A stretch of DNA of 9,501 bases, taken from assembly GCA_905215225.1 (NCBI GenBank), contig CAJMPM010000046.1:1-9501 (forward strand), given 5' to 3'. Origin of the DNA: an uncultured bacterium. GTDB taxonomy: Bacteria; Actinomycetota; Coriobacteriia; Coriobacteriales; Coriobacteriaceae. The notes beneath the pieces are model-generated. The model searched no databases. It saw nothing but the letters and a program-made list of their open reading frames with translations, and had not been told where the DNA came from. This document shows positions 1 through 6,509 of this stretch, in pieces (the first letter of the stretch is position 1; each line of letters begins with the position of its first letter). The translations under genes and the position numbers were made by a program.

Positions 1-105
1 GGTTATCACGCCGACGCCCTCGCCGCTGCGCGGCGGCGGGATGTCGGCTTAGATTACCCCTCCCGGCCTTGCGCCTGCGGCACCGTACTTCAGCGAGTTG
101 GCTGA
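1..105 (+). CDS. 3' end of an unrecognised plus-strand gene (partial)
   Basis: The first reading frame is open from the window edge to a TGA at 103-105. It encodes the last 34 residues of a protein that begins upstream, with a tail ending in PCACGTVLQRVG. About three quarters of its codons end in G or C, as in the other genes here. A strong plus-strand intrinsic terminator begins 12 nt after the stop, which is what a genuine gene end looks like. The tail carries a Cys-Ala-Cys pair but no domain I can name. A competing frame ends at the TAG at 50-52 but has no terminator as close. I do not recognise the family. Confidence 0.55.
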   Translation, partial: GYHADALAAARRRDVGLDYPSRPCACGTVLQRVG

Positions 106-116
106 TAAAAGATGGC

Positions 117-150
117 GTGCCGCCCCGTTTGGGGCGGCACGTTTTGTTTG
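117..150 (+). terminator. Rho-independent terminator of the left-edge gene
   Basis: A perfect 10-bp GC-rich stem (117-126 with 131-140) closes a 4-nt GTTT loop and is followed at once by GTTTTGTTTG. This suits termination of the plus-strand gene that stops at 105. On the minus strand the same hairpin is followed by TTTTATC only after six bases, so it may also weakly end the kinase operon arriving from the right (kinase stop at 192). Confidence 0.85.
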
Positions 151-170
151 AGGCGGCACGTTTTTGTTTG
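133..170 (+). repeat. Tandem duplication of the terminator's right arm and U-tract
   Basis: GGCGGCAC plus a T-rich tail occurs at 133-150 and again at 152-170, the second copy having one extra T. The duplicated arm (152-159) could pair with GTGCCGCC at 117-124 in place of the first copy, giving an alternative, larger-loop terminator. This probably arose by local slippage duplication. Confidence 0.75.
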
Positions 171-191
171 GGCGGGCGTCTGCCGTGTGCG

Positions 192-1235
192 TTACTCAAA
201 GTATTGGAACTTGTTCGTTGAAAAAGCGAATGTTACGACGAAGCCTTCGCCCGGCTCCGATGCCGCGGTGACGTCGATGCCCATCTTGGAGCACAGGCGC
301 GCCACCAGATAGAGACCGATGCCCGTTGCGCGCTTGGTGGTGCGGCCGTTGTCGCCGGTAAAGCCCTTCTCGAACACGCGCGGCAGGTCGGCCGCGCTCA
401 CGCCGCAGCCGTTGTCCGCGACGGTGAGCTCGATGCGTTCGCTCGCCAGGCCCTCGTCCAGCAACGCGCCCGAAAACACGATCTTTGCGCCGTCCTCACG
501 CGCATATTTAATGCTGTTCTGAATGAGCTGGCCCAGAATAAACTCGAGCCACTTTTCGTCGGTAAAGACCTCAAAGTCGAGGTTCTCGCACACCGGCGCC
601 ACGTGTGCCGCGATGAGCTCACGCGCATTGGCCTTGATTGCGCCCGTCACCAGAGCCTTGAGGTTCCAACGTCGAATCAGGTAATCGCGCTCCACAACCT
701 CCGAGCGCGCGTAGTACAGCGCCTGGTCGATATAGCGCTCCACGCGAGCCAACTCACGGCCCAGGTCATCCACACGAGACAGGTCGTCTTCGCTGCCATC
801 CAGGTTTTCCAAAATTAGATGAGCCGCCGCCAGGGGCAGTTTGGCCTCGTGGACCCAGCTCTCGATATAGTCGCGATAGTCATCGGTCTGACGCCGGCCT
901 TCGGCAACCTCGTCGCAAGCGGCTTTGCCCACCCGGCGCAAGACCTCGTACTCGAGCTCGCCCTCGGCATAGGTCGGGCATTGCACCATCTCCAGCCCAC
1001 ATGCGGGACTCTCGAGCTCCTCTGCCGCACGCTCCAGCTGGCGCAGAAAACGGCGGCGGCGCGCGTACTCGATCACGATGCCGAGCATGCCGAAGATAAA
1101 GGACACGCCGACCGCCACGACCACAATAGATGTCGAAGCACCGGCGACCGTCAGCACAAAGCAGCTCAGCAGCACGCCGCACGTCCACACGGCGACGGGA
1201 AGCAGCGCATCTTTGAAGAATTTGGCAAACGACAT
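192..1235 (-). CDS. BceS-like intramembrane-sensing histidine kinase
   Basis: 347-residue sensor kinase of a two-component system. Two hydrophobic segments (about residues 11-31 and 35-57) leave only a tiny external loop, followed by a basic RRRR stretch. This is the layout of intramembrane-sensing kinases of the BceS type, which usually sense through a partner ABC transporter. The phosphoacceptor is His129 in SWVHEAKLPLA, close to the SWVHEIKTPIA form in BceS. The HATPase domain has an N box (Asn240 in LIQNSIKY), a G1 box DNGCG (274-278), an F box near VFEKGF and a G2 box GIGLYL (305-310), so it should be active. Its ATG lies 9 nt after the regulator stop with a weak GGGG ribosome site, so the two are co-transcribed and probably translationally coupled. 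Nothing nearby encodes a BceAB transporter, so the stimulus is unknown. Confidence 0.93.
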   Translation of the reverse strand: MSFAKFFKDALLPVAVWTCGVLLSCFVLTVAGASTSIVVVAVGVSFIFGMLGIVIEYARRRRFLRQLERAAEELESPACGLEMVQCPTYAEGELEYEVLRRVGKAACDEVAEGRRQTDDYRDYIESWVHEAKLPLAAAHLILENLDGSEDDLSRVDDLGRELARVERYIDQALYYARSEVVERDYLIRRWNLKALVTGAIKANARELIAAHVAPVCENLDFEVFTDEKWLEFILGQLIQNSIKYAREDGAKIVFSGALLDEGLASERIELTVADNGCGVSAADLPRVFEKGFTGDNGRTTKRATGIGLYLVARLCSKMGIDVTAASEPGEGFVVTFAFSTNKFQYFE

Positions 1236-1244
1236 AGCCGGCCC

Positions 1245-1916
1245 CTAGACCGAATAGCCTTGGCCGCGATGCGTGGTCAAATACCCCTTGATGCCGATTT
1301 TTTCGAGCGTGGTACGCAGGCGGTTGATGTTGACGGTGAGCGTATTGTCGTCCACGAAGGCGTCGGAGTCCCACAGGTCCTGCATGATGGCCGAGCGCGA
1401 GACGATCTTGCCCGCGCGGCTCAGAAGCAGCGAGAGGATACGTAGTTCGTTTTTGGTGAGCTCGGTGCTGGTGCCCGTTTGCGTGTTGGTGACCATTGAG
1501 CGGGCGAGGTCGAGCTCCAGTCCCTTGTGGACAAGTGTGCTGCGCTCGCCTGCCGCCGCGGTGCGACGCAGCAGTGCGTTGATGCGCGCTACGAGCACGC
1601 GCGCGCTATAGGGCTTGGGAACAAAGTCGTCCGCGCCGAGCGTCATGGCCATGACCTCGTCGATCTCGGTCGTGCGCGACGTGAGAACGATAATGGGGAC
1701 CTCGGATTCGCGACGAACCTCATGGCAGATGTGCTGGCCGTCTTTGACAGGGAGCGTGAGGTCGAGCAGCACCAAGTCGGGCGCGGCGGCGAGAATATCG
1801 CGCGAGACATGCTCAAACGATTCGCAGGCCTCGACTTCAAACCCGGCGCGGGCAAGGATGTCGATAAGCTCACGACGAATGGGCTCGTCGTCCTCAACGA
1901 CATAGATCAGCGCCAT
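1245..1916 (-). CDS. OmpR/PhoB-family response regulator (BceR-like)
   Basis: 223-residue response regulator and partner of the downstream kinase. The receiver domain (about 1-115) has the acidic pocket Glu8-Asp9-Asp10, phosphoacceptor Asp52 in LLDLTLP, Thr79 and Lys101 in the VPKPY motif. The C-terminal winged-helix domain (about 128-222) carries ELTKNELRIL and the recognition segment DDNTLTVNINRLR, which is typical of BceR/VraR-like regulators of cell-envelope or peptide-antibiotic stress. I chose the ATG at 1914-1916 because GGAGG lies just upstream at ideal spacing. An in-frame ATG four codons earlier would include that Shine-Dalgarno sequence in its own coding region. The first gene of its operon; its promoter region contains a 36-nt palindrome. 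Confidence 0.94.
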   Translation of the reverse strand: MALIYVVEDDEPIRRELIDILARAGFEVEACESFEHVSRDILAAAPDLVLLDLTLPVKDGQHICHEVRRESEVPIIVLTSRTTEIDEVMAMTLGADDFVPKPYSARVLVARINALLRRTAAAGERSTLVHKGLELDLARSMVTNTQTGTSTELTKNELRILSLLLSRAGKIVSRSAIMQDLWDSDAFVDDNTLTVNINRLRTTLEKIGIKGYLTTHRGQGYSV

Positions 1917-1954
1917 GTGTCCTCCCATTTCGCGTAACTTGCACCTTCCACACC

Positions 1955-1994
1955 ATTATGCCCACGGCGTCGCAGCGATACGACCCCGTGGGCA
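1955..1994 (-). promoter_or_regulatory. Imperfect palindrome and possible -10 box upstream of the response regulator
   Basis: Two arms pair across 36 nt: TGCCCACGG (1959-1967) with CCGTGGGCA (1986-1994), then GTCG (1969-1972) with CGAC (1981-1984), with one symmetrical mismatch and an 8-nt centre. No T-run follows on either strand, so it is not a terminator. On the minus strand CATAAT (plus 1955-1960) touches the palindrome edge and matches a -10 box at 5 of 6 positions, but no good -35 is visible. The dyad could be an operator, for example for autoregulation, or a 5' leader hairpin if transcription starts further upstream. Confidence 0.4.
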
Positions 1995-2023
1995 CCTAAT
2001 ATGACAAAAGTGTTCGGTAGCCT

Positions 2024-2066
2024 TGAGAGAAAATAGGGGTCGACCGGTCCTAAACCGATCGACCCC
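2024..2066 (-). terminator. Rho-independent terminator of the aminotransferase operon
   Basis: Arms 2036-2048 and 2054-2066 form a 13-bp stem with a 5-nt loop. On the minus-strand RNA the only non-Watson-Crick pair is G-U, while on the plus strand it would be a C-A mismatch. TATTTTCTCTC follows on the minus strand. It lies 20 nt beyond the aminotransferase stop and separates that operon from the two-component genes. Confidence 0.8.
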
Positions 2067-2086
2067 ATCACTTCGACCTCGAGCCT

Positions 2087-3217
2087 CTACTCGAGCGTAC
2101 GCATGTACGCGGAGATGGCTTCCAGGCCCTGCTGCAGGTCGTCGGGGTTATCGGAGTATGCATAGCCGATGCGCATGCTCTTGGGCTCCTCGAAGCAATC
2201 GCCCGGGGTGACGAGCGCGCCGGACTTCTTAATCATGTCGATGCAGAACGTCCTGGAGTCGATGTCGTAGTCGTAATACACGAGCGCGGTGGTACCCGCC
2301 TCGGGCTTGACGAACGACAGGTGCGGCTCGCTCTCGACCCACTTCTCCAGAACAGCAAGGTTCTGACGGACGATGCGACGGCTGCGCTCAAGGATCATGG
2401 AAGCGTTGCCCAGAATCAGCTCAGCCACCGTCTCGCTGAATATGCCGGCGGAAATCAGGTTGTAGTCGCGATGCGAGAGCAGCGCGCGACGAAGTTCCGG
2501 GCTCTTGGTGACCGCCCAGCCCAGACGCAGGCCGGCGAACGACCAGACCTTGGACATGGATGCGGTGACAACGGCCTTGTCGTACAGGTCGATCACGGAC
2601 TCGCAGTACTCATCCGTCTGAGTAAGCAGGCGGTAGACCGCGTCGCAGAGCAGCCACGCGTCGTGTTTGCGCGCGACCTCGACAATCGCCTTGAGCGTAT
2701 CGGTGTCGAGCAGGGCGCCCGTGGGGTTGTCCGGGTTATTGATGCAGATGAGCTTGGTATCGTCGGTCACCAGGGCATCGAGCGCGTCGACGTCGACGTG
2801 GTAGCCGTTCTTGCGATCGAGCTGGAGGATATCGACCTTCGCACCGCACATCTCGGGAATCGAGTAAAGCTGCTGGTAGGTGGGCTTGACGGAGACTACA
2901 TGATCGCCCGGTTCGACGAGCGTGGAAATAACCAGGGAGTTGGCACCGGTCGCGCCGTGCGTGGGCACGATATGCCCGGGCTCGACCGTCTTATAGAGAC
3001 GCGCGACCCCCTCGAGGAAGCCGGGCTGCCCCTCGATGTCTCCGTAGGTGAATCGGCGCGAGCACAGGCTGTCGAGCCACGCCTTCTTGTCGGTGTTCGT
3101 AAGCTCGAACAGCTGGTCGAGCGTGAGGGAGTAGACGCACGTCTCCGCAACGTTGTGGGTGCACTTGGTCTCCCACTCGTTCATCCACTGCTCGACGGCG
3201 AAATCCTTGATCTGCAT
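2087..3217 (-). CDS. PLP-dependent aminotransferase, class I/II (fold type I)
   Basis: 376-residue cytosolic aminotransferase of normal family length. The PLP-binding signature is complete: GATGAN near residues 88-93, NNPDNPTG (160-167, with Asn164), Asp192 and Tyr195 in CDAVYR, and the Schiff-base lysine Lys223 in SMSKVWSFAGLRLGW. Arg349 in MRIGYAY matches the arginine that binds the substrate carboxylate. The DAVYR form, in place of the common DEVYR, is slightly unusual. Overall it resembles the branch that includes capreomycidine-synthase-like and broad amino-acid aminotransferases. Substrate cannot be read from sequence. The start is supported by AAGGAAAGG about 8 nt upstream. It lies 24 nt after the cyclodeaminase-family gene, so the two form one operon and probably act on a shared amino acid or keto acid. 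The divergent PucR gene is the likely controller. Confidence 0.92.
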   Translation of the reverse strand: MQIKDFAVEQWMNEWETKCTHNVAETCVYSLTLDQLFELTNTDKKAWLDSLCSRRFTYGDIEGQPGFLEGVARLYKTVEPGHIVPTHGATGANSLVISTLVEPGDHVVSVKPTYQQLYSIPEMCGAKVDILQLDRKNGYHVDVDALDALVTDDTKLICINNPDNPTGALLDTDTLKAIVEVARKHDAWLLCDAVYRLLTQTDEYCESVIDLYDKAVVTASMSKVWSFAGLRLGWAVTKSPELRRALLSHRDYNLISAGIFSETVAELILGNASMILERSRRIVRQNLAVLEKWVESEPHLSFVKPEAGTTALVYYDYDIDSRTFCIDMIKKSGALVTPGDCFEEPKSMRIGYAYSDNPDDLQQGLEAISAYMRTLE

Positions 3218-3241
3218 TGTCGTTTCCTTTCCTTGACTTTC

Positions 3242-4273
3242 TTACAGTTCCACCACGGTGCCCAGCCCCGCCTCGACGGCGCGGTCATAGGCGATTATCG
3301 ATGCCGAAAGGTCCTGAACGGCGATGCCCGACGTATCGAACACCGTCACCTGCTCGTCATCCGAACGCCCCGTAGCCGTGCCGGCGATGACTTCGCCGAG
3401 CTCCGCTTTGATGTCCTCGGGCGTGATGGCACCCTCGGCAACCGGAATCTCCAGCTCACCGGACGCGACCGATTGCTCGCGGTCGTCGACGTAAACAGCG
3501 GCACGGGCGACAAGCGCCGAGGCGAGCTCCTGCTTGCCGGGCATGTCGGCACCGACGCAGGAGATATGCGTACCGGGGCGCACCCATGCATCGGGGATGA
3601 TGGGCTTGGTCGCCGGCGTGATCGTCACGATGATGTCGGCCTCTGCCGCGGCACCTTGACCGCCGGCCGTCGCCTCGATGGAATAGGTGGATGCCTCGCG
3701 AGCATGCTCGCAGGCGCCCAAGATATGGGCGACCTCGTCTCGCATGCGCTCGACGCGAGCCTCGGGCGCGGCATCGGAAACCGGCTCCCATACCTTGACC
3801 TCGCCCACCTTGGGACAGGCGGCGAGCACGCCCGCCACCATGTAGGTGCTCATATGGCCGGCACCCACAACAAGCAGTTTGGACGCATCCGCCCGAGCCA
3901 GCCATTTGGCACCGAGCGCAGCGGCGGCACCGGTGCGAAGTCCCGTGACGGCGGAGGCATTGAGCAGCGCCAACGGCTCACCCGTCGCGTTGTCGCACAG
4001 CAGCGTGGTGCCAAAGATCTCGGGCAGCCCCTTTTTAGGATTCTGAGAGAACCAAGCCGTGAGCTTGAGACCGAAGAGGCCGCTTCCCGCCAACTCGCCC
4101 GAGCGGATATCCATATCGGCCACGCCGGGTTCGAACTGCTCATATACCATCGGCCACGCAACACCCTTGCCCGTTGCCTTCTGGCGATATGCCTCCTCCA
4201 CAGCAGCGATTGCATCCTCGATTGTCAGCACCTTGGAAACTTCCTCGGCCGAAAGCACCACCATCTGCCCCAT
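3242..4273 (-). CDS. Ornithine cyclodeaminase / alanine dehydrogenase / mu-crystallin family enzyme
   Basis: 343-residue NAD(P)-dependent enzyme. The substrate half carries DIRSG, Lys70 in GLKLTAWF, and NASAVTGLRTGAAAALGAKW with Arg113. A Rossmann motif VVGAGHM (GAG at 137-139) follows. GADMPGKQEL contains Asp243, equivalent to the catalytic aspartate of ornithine cyclodeaminase. Known family members convert ornithine to proline with loss of ammonia, reductively aminate pyruvate, or reduce cyclic ketimines. GADxPGKQEL is also seen in archaeal alanine dehydrogenase, so the name ornithine cyclodeaminase should not be taken literally. Start: three in-frame ATGs lie at 4276, 4273 and 4264; AGGAG (plus 4279-4283) is 2 nt from the first, 5 nt from the second and 14 nt from the third, so the second is favoured. 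First gene of the operon with the aminotransferase. Confidence 0.91.
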   Translation of the reverse strand: MGQMVVLSAEEVSKVLTIEDAIAAVEEAYRQKATGKGVAWPMVYEQFEPGVADMDIRSGELAGSGLFGLKLTAWFSQNPKKGLPEIFGTTLLCDNATGEPLALLNASAVTGLRTGAAAALGAKWLARADASKLLVVGAGHMSTYMVAGVLAACPKVGEVKVWEPVSDAAPEARVERMRDEVAHILGACEHAREASTYSIEATAGGQGAAAEADIIVTITPATKPIIPDAWVRPGTHISCVGADMPGKQELASALVARAAVYVDDREQSVASGELEIPVAEGAITPEDIKAELGEVIAGTATGRSDDEQVTVFDTSGIAVQDLSASIIAYDRAVEAGLGTVVEL

Positions 4274-4308
4274 CATCGCTCCTCTCAGCGAAAGCTTTAC
4301 GTTGCTTC

Positions 4309-4337
4309 ACTGTACGGTTTAGTAACGATGCCGCCAA
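4309..4337 (-). promoter_or_regulatory. Probable promoter of the cyclodeaminase/aminotransferase operon
   Basis: On the minus strand TTGGCG (plus 4332-4337) and TACAGT (plus 4309-4314) are separated by exactly 17 nt; each matches the sigma-70 consensus at 4 of 6 positions. Transcription would start near 4302, giving a leader of about 30 nt before the start codon with AGGAG. It lies inside the AT-richer divergent region shared with the PucR gene. Confidence 0.45.
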
Positions 4338-4464
4338 GGATCATTTCTTATTGAAATCTACAACGATTCTCGGTCTGATTTTTCGTTCTATCAGCAGGTA
4401 TTTGAACTATTTCTCGCATGAAAGGCATACGGATGTGCGATTATCCTATTTATACCTGTACTTA

Positions 4465-4480
4465 TTGTAGTGATTTACAA
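4465..4480 (+). promoter_or_regulatory. Small dyad near the start of the PucR gene, possible operator
   Basis: TTGTA (4465-4469) and TACAA (4476-4480) form an inverted repeat spaced by 6 bp, in the AT-rich divergent region and just before the chosen PucR start. Position and symmetry suit an autoregulatory site, but a 5-bp half-site can occur by chance. No second copy was found near the operon promoter. Confidence 0.25.
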
Positions 4481-4490
4481 GGTGATGTTG

Positions 4491-5672
4491 ATGCTATACA
4501 CCATCTCGGACTTCTCACGGGAATATGAGGGGGCGGTCCGTCTAATCGCCGGCAGCGACGGCGTCTCGCGTGCCGTCTCCGGCGTCGGGATCCTCGATTA
4601 TGAACTCATGCCTGGCCTCAAGAACAAGTACCAGCGCGTCAACTTCAGCTCAGACGCGATCGTCCTTAGCACCTTCCTCTATGCGAAGGACGACCCGTAC
4701 CTCATCACTGAAGCCGTGAAATACCTCGTCGCCAAGGGAACGAGCGGTCTTGTCATCAAAAACGTCCTGCACATCCCGATTCCCGACCAAGCCATCCGCT
4801 ACGCCAACGCGCGGCACTACCCGGTCTTTCTCACGACCGACGACTCACTGTTCTTTGACGGCGTCATCTATGAGGTCAAACGGCATATCGAGCAGCTCGC
4901 GTCCATCGACTTCGCGCAGCGCGAGATCGATGCCCTGAGGACAGACATATCGCCCGAGTCCATCCGCCGACGCATCCGAGGCCTCAACCCGTCATTTCTG
5001 GACGAAGCGGTCGCCTTGTTCGCATCGTTTGCAGAACCCCTCGACCCGCGTACGTTTTTACAAATCGAACGTCTCTGTGCAAAATCGACCCTCGCCGGAT
5101 GCCACAACATGTTGGCACCCTATGACGGAGGTTTGTTATTCGTAGCGACAAGCGACTCGGAACAGACGCTCGATGTGGAGCGAATCGTGCAGGCGCTCAC
5201 GGCGCTCATCGAGGCTAGCGGCATCGATGGCGGAGCGGAAGGGCTCGGCATCAGCGATATTCTGTTTGGAGACGAGGCTGTGGCGCAGGCGATCTCGCAG
5301 GCGATTTACGCACAGCGCCTATCTTGTCAACGAGCCGAGAGTCCCGTCCGCTATACGCAGCTCGGCATCCTGAGAACCGTGATGCCTTTTGCGGAAACCC
5401 CGGAGATGCGATCGTTCTCGGAGGCGATTCTCTCGCCGATACGCGAGCACGACAGCGAGCATGGCAGTGAGTTGGAATCCACGCTCGCCGCATTCATCGA
5501 GAACGACCGACGTATCGAGCAAACCGCCAAGCAGACCAGCCAGCACCCGAACACGATTCGATATCGCCTCGATAAGGTGACAGCTCTCACCGGGCTGAGC
5601 TACAAATGCGCCCCGGAGATGGAGCAGCTGTCGCTCGCCTACGCCATCGAACGCGCTCGCTCGCTTCAGTAA
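4491..5672 (+). CDS. PucR-family transcriptional regulator
   Basis: 393-residue cytosolic regulator. The N-terminal portion (about 1-125) has the pattern of the PucR ligand-sensing domain, including SSDAIVLSTFLY and GTSGLVIKN. The C-terminal segment (about 328-371) is the PucR-type helix-turn-helix, with ENDRRIEQTAKQTSQHPNTI and RYRLDKVTALTG. The middle is divergent and unassigned. Family members usually activate purine, amino-acid or polyamine catabolic genes in response to a metabolite. I chose the ATG at 4491 because AAGG at 4479-4482 lies 8 nt upstream; an in-frame GTG at 4470 has no ribosome site, and the ATG at 4485 is too close to AAGG. It diverges from the cyclodeaminase/aminotransferase operon across about 220 bp, so those genes are its probable target. 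Confidence 0.9.
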   Translation: MLYTISDFSREYEGAVRLIAGSDGVSRAVSGVGILDYELMPGLKNKYQRVNFSSDAIVLSTFLYAKDDPYLITEAVKYLVAKGTSGLVIKNVLHIPIPDQAIRYANARHYPVFLTTDDSLFFDGVIYEVKRHIEQLASIDFAQREIDALRTDISPESIRRRIRGLNPSFLDEAVALFASFAEPLDPRTFLQIERLCAKSTLAGCHNMLAPYDGGLLFVATSDSEQTLDVERIVQALTALIEASGIDGGAEGLGISDILFGDEAVAQAISQAIYAQRLSCQRAESPVRYTQLGILRTVMPFAETPEMRSFSEAILSPIREHDSEHGSELESTLAAFIENDRRIEQTAKQTSQHPNTIRYRLDKVTALTGLSYKCAPEMEQLSLAYAIERARSLQ

Positions 5673-5705
5673 GCCCGCCCCGCCTTGAGGTTAGGAGCGG
5701 CGGGC
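5673..5705. terminator. Weak hairpin between convergent genes
   Basis: GCCCGCC plus GC (5673-5683, with a 2-nt bulge) pairs with GCGGCGGGC (5697-5705). It starts directly after the PucR stop and overlaps the last codons of the opposing gene. No clean T-run follows on either strand, so efficient intrinsic termination is doubtful; it may only pause polymerase between the two converging genes. Confidence 0.3.
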
Positions 5706-6401
5706 GCGGAGCTTTTCGTAGCCTTCGGCGAAGAAGGCGACCGTGGCGGCGTCGGCCTCGGTGGCGTCCGTCTCGGTTGCGGGAACCACGCCGTGCTCGT
5801 CGCTCACCAGAAACAGCGCGCCCTTAAGCTGCGCGGGAATATCTACGCGCGTGACCGGGATGCCCTTGGTCTGGGCCAGCTGCTCGATGAGCGTCGCCGT
5901 ACCGCACAGGCACTCGTCCGCCGGCGCCACAAAGGCAAGCTCGCCATTGTTGCCGGCGGCGAGCAGCTCGGGCGCCACGCCGGTTTCGTCGGCCTCGGAG
6001 CGAGCCTCAGCGGAACGGGCACGCAGCGCCTTGGCCGACGTATCGGCGAGCGGCTCGTACTCCCCCACCGTCATGGCGGCGTTGCCGTTGATGTCGATCA
6101 CCAGCATGAGCACGCCGTCGTGTGCGGTGTAATCACCCTCGGCAAGCGACCACTCAACGTGTTGCTTGGCCCAGCTGAGCATGTTGTGGGTAAGCGGCTC
6201 GCCCTGCACCAGGCGCTCGGACAGCGCGCGAATGTGGCGGTTGAGCATGGGCACCTTTTTGTTGGACATGCGCCAACGGCAGACAAGCGCGGGCTTGTCG
6301 AGCGTAAACTTCTCGACCGCCTCCTGATTGGCGCAAAAGTCCTCGTACGCACGCTGATCCTCGGCATTGCCAAACAGCTCGGCATCATCCACAACGGCCA
6401 T
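5691..6401 (-). CDS. Uncharacterised protein, possible divergent class IV aminotransferase fold
   Basis: 236-residue cytosolic protein with no signal peptide or membrane segment. I do not recognise it with confidence. Its layout recalls class IV (PabC/branched-chain) aminotransferases: a helix ending in NRHIRALSERL, a strand DGVLMLVIDINGN (95-107), Lys124 near ALRARSAEAR where the PLP lysine would fall, a stretch ending LCGTATLIEQLAQTKGIPV that mirrors the LPGITR-to-GIPV segment, then FLVSDEHGVVPA like the family's C-terminal GVVPV. The PLP-phosphate motifs are not recognisable, so it could be degenerate or unrelated. Start: ATG at 6399-6401 has AAAGG 6 nt upstream; a TTG two codons earlier would overlap that site. 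It probably has its own promoter, inside the terminator that ends purH. It converges with the PucR gene, leaving 18 bp. Confidence 0.8.
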   Translation of the reverse strand: MAVVDDAELFGNAEDQRAYEDFCANQEAVEKFTLDKPALVCRWRMSNKKVPMLNRHIRALSERLVQGEPLTHNMLSWAKQHVEWSLAEGDYTAHDGVLMLVIDINGNAAMTVGEYEPLADTSAKALRARSAEARSEADETGVAPELLAAGNNGELAFVAPADECLCGTATLIEQLAQTKGIPVTRVDIPAQLKGALFLVSDEHGVVPATETDATEADAATVAFFAEGYEKLRARRS

Positions 6402-6433
6402 ATCCAACCTTTCTCAAAAACATACACCGCACC

Positions 6434-6462
6434 GTTATACCCAAAAAAGCCGCCCGCACCAA
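6434..6462 (-). promoter_or_regulatory. Probable promoter of the 5691-6401 gene, embedded in the purH terminator
   Basis: On the minus strand TTGGTG (plus 6457-6462) and TATAAC (plus 6434-6439) are separated by exactly 17 nt. TATAAC matches the -10 consensus at 5 of 6 positions; the -35 keeps only TTG. The -35 lies in the loop and right arm of the terminator hairpin and the -10 comes just after its T-run. This gives a leader of about 25 nt before AAAGG and the ATG. Confidence 0.5.
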
Positions 6463-6476
6463 CCGGCACGGACGGC
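6443..6476 (-). terminator. Rho-independent terminator downstream of purH
   Basis: Arms 6465-6476 and 6449-6460 form a 12-bp stem on the minus-strand RNA, with three G-U wobbles and a 4-nt GGTT loop, followed directly by TTTTTT (plus 6443-6448). No T-run follows on the plus strand. It would end purH transcripts about 200 nt past the stop codon, or act as an attenuator for the next gene if the structured region upstream is a leader. Confidence 0.88.
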
Positions 6477-6509
6477 AATAGATAGCTTTAGTTCGGGGCG
6501 AGCCAATAC

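Noticed and set aside
2..52. Alternative gene end in the second frame, stopping at TAG 50-52
   Set aside because: The first frame stays open to 103-105, has a more gene-like residue pattern and lies right before the terminator at 117.
819..1445. A 208-codon plus-strand frame opposite the kinase/regulator junction
   Set aside because: It has no ribosome site or motif and covers two genes whose products are clear two-component proteins.
2321..4354. A 677-codon open frame on the plus strand
   Set aside because: It lies opposite both the aminotransferase and cyclodeaminase-family genes and runs through the gap between them. The minus-strand products have complete PLP and Rossmann motifs, while this frame has none, so it is a shadow of codon bias.
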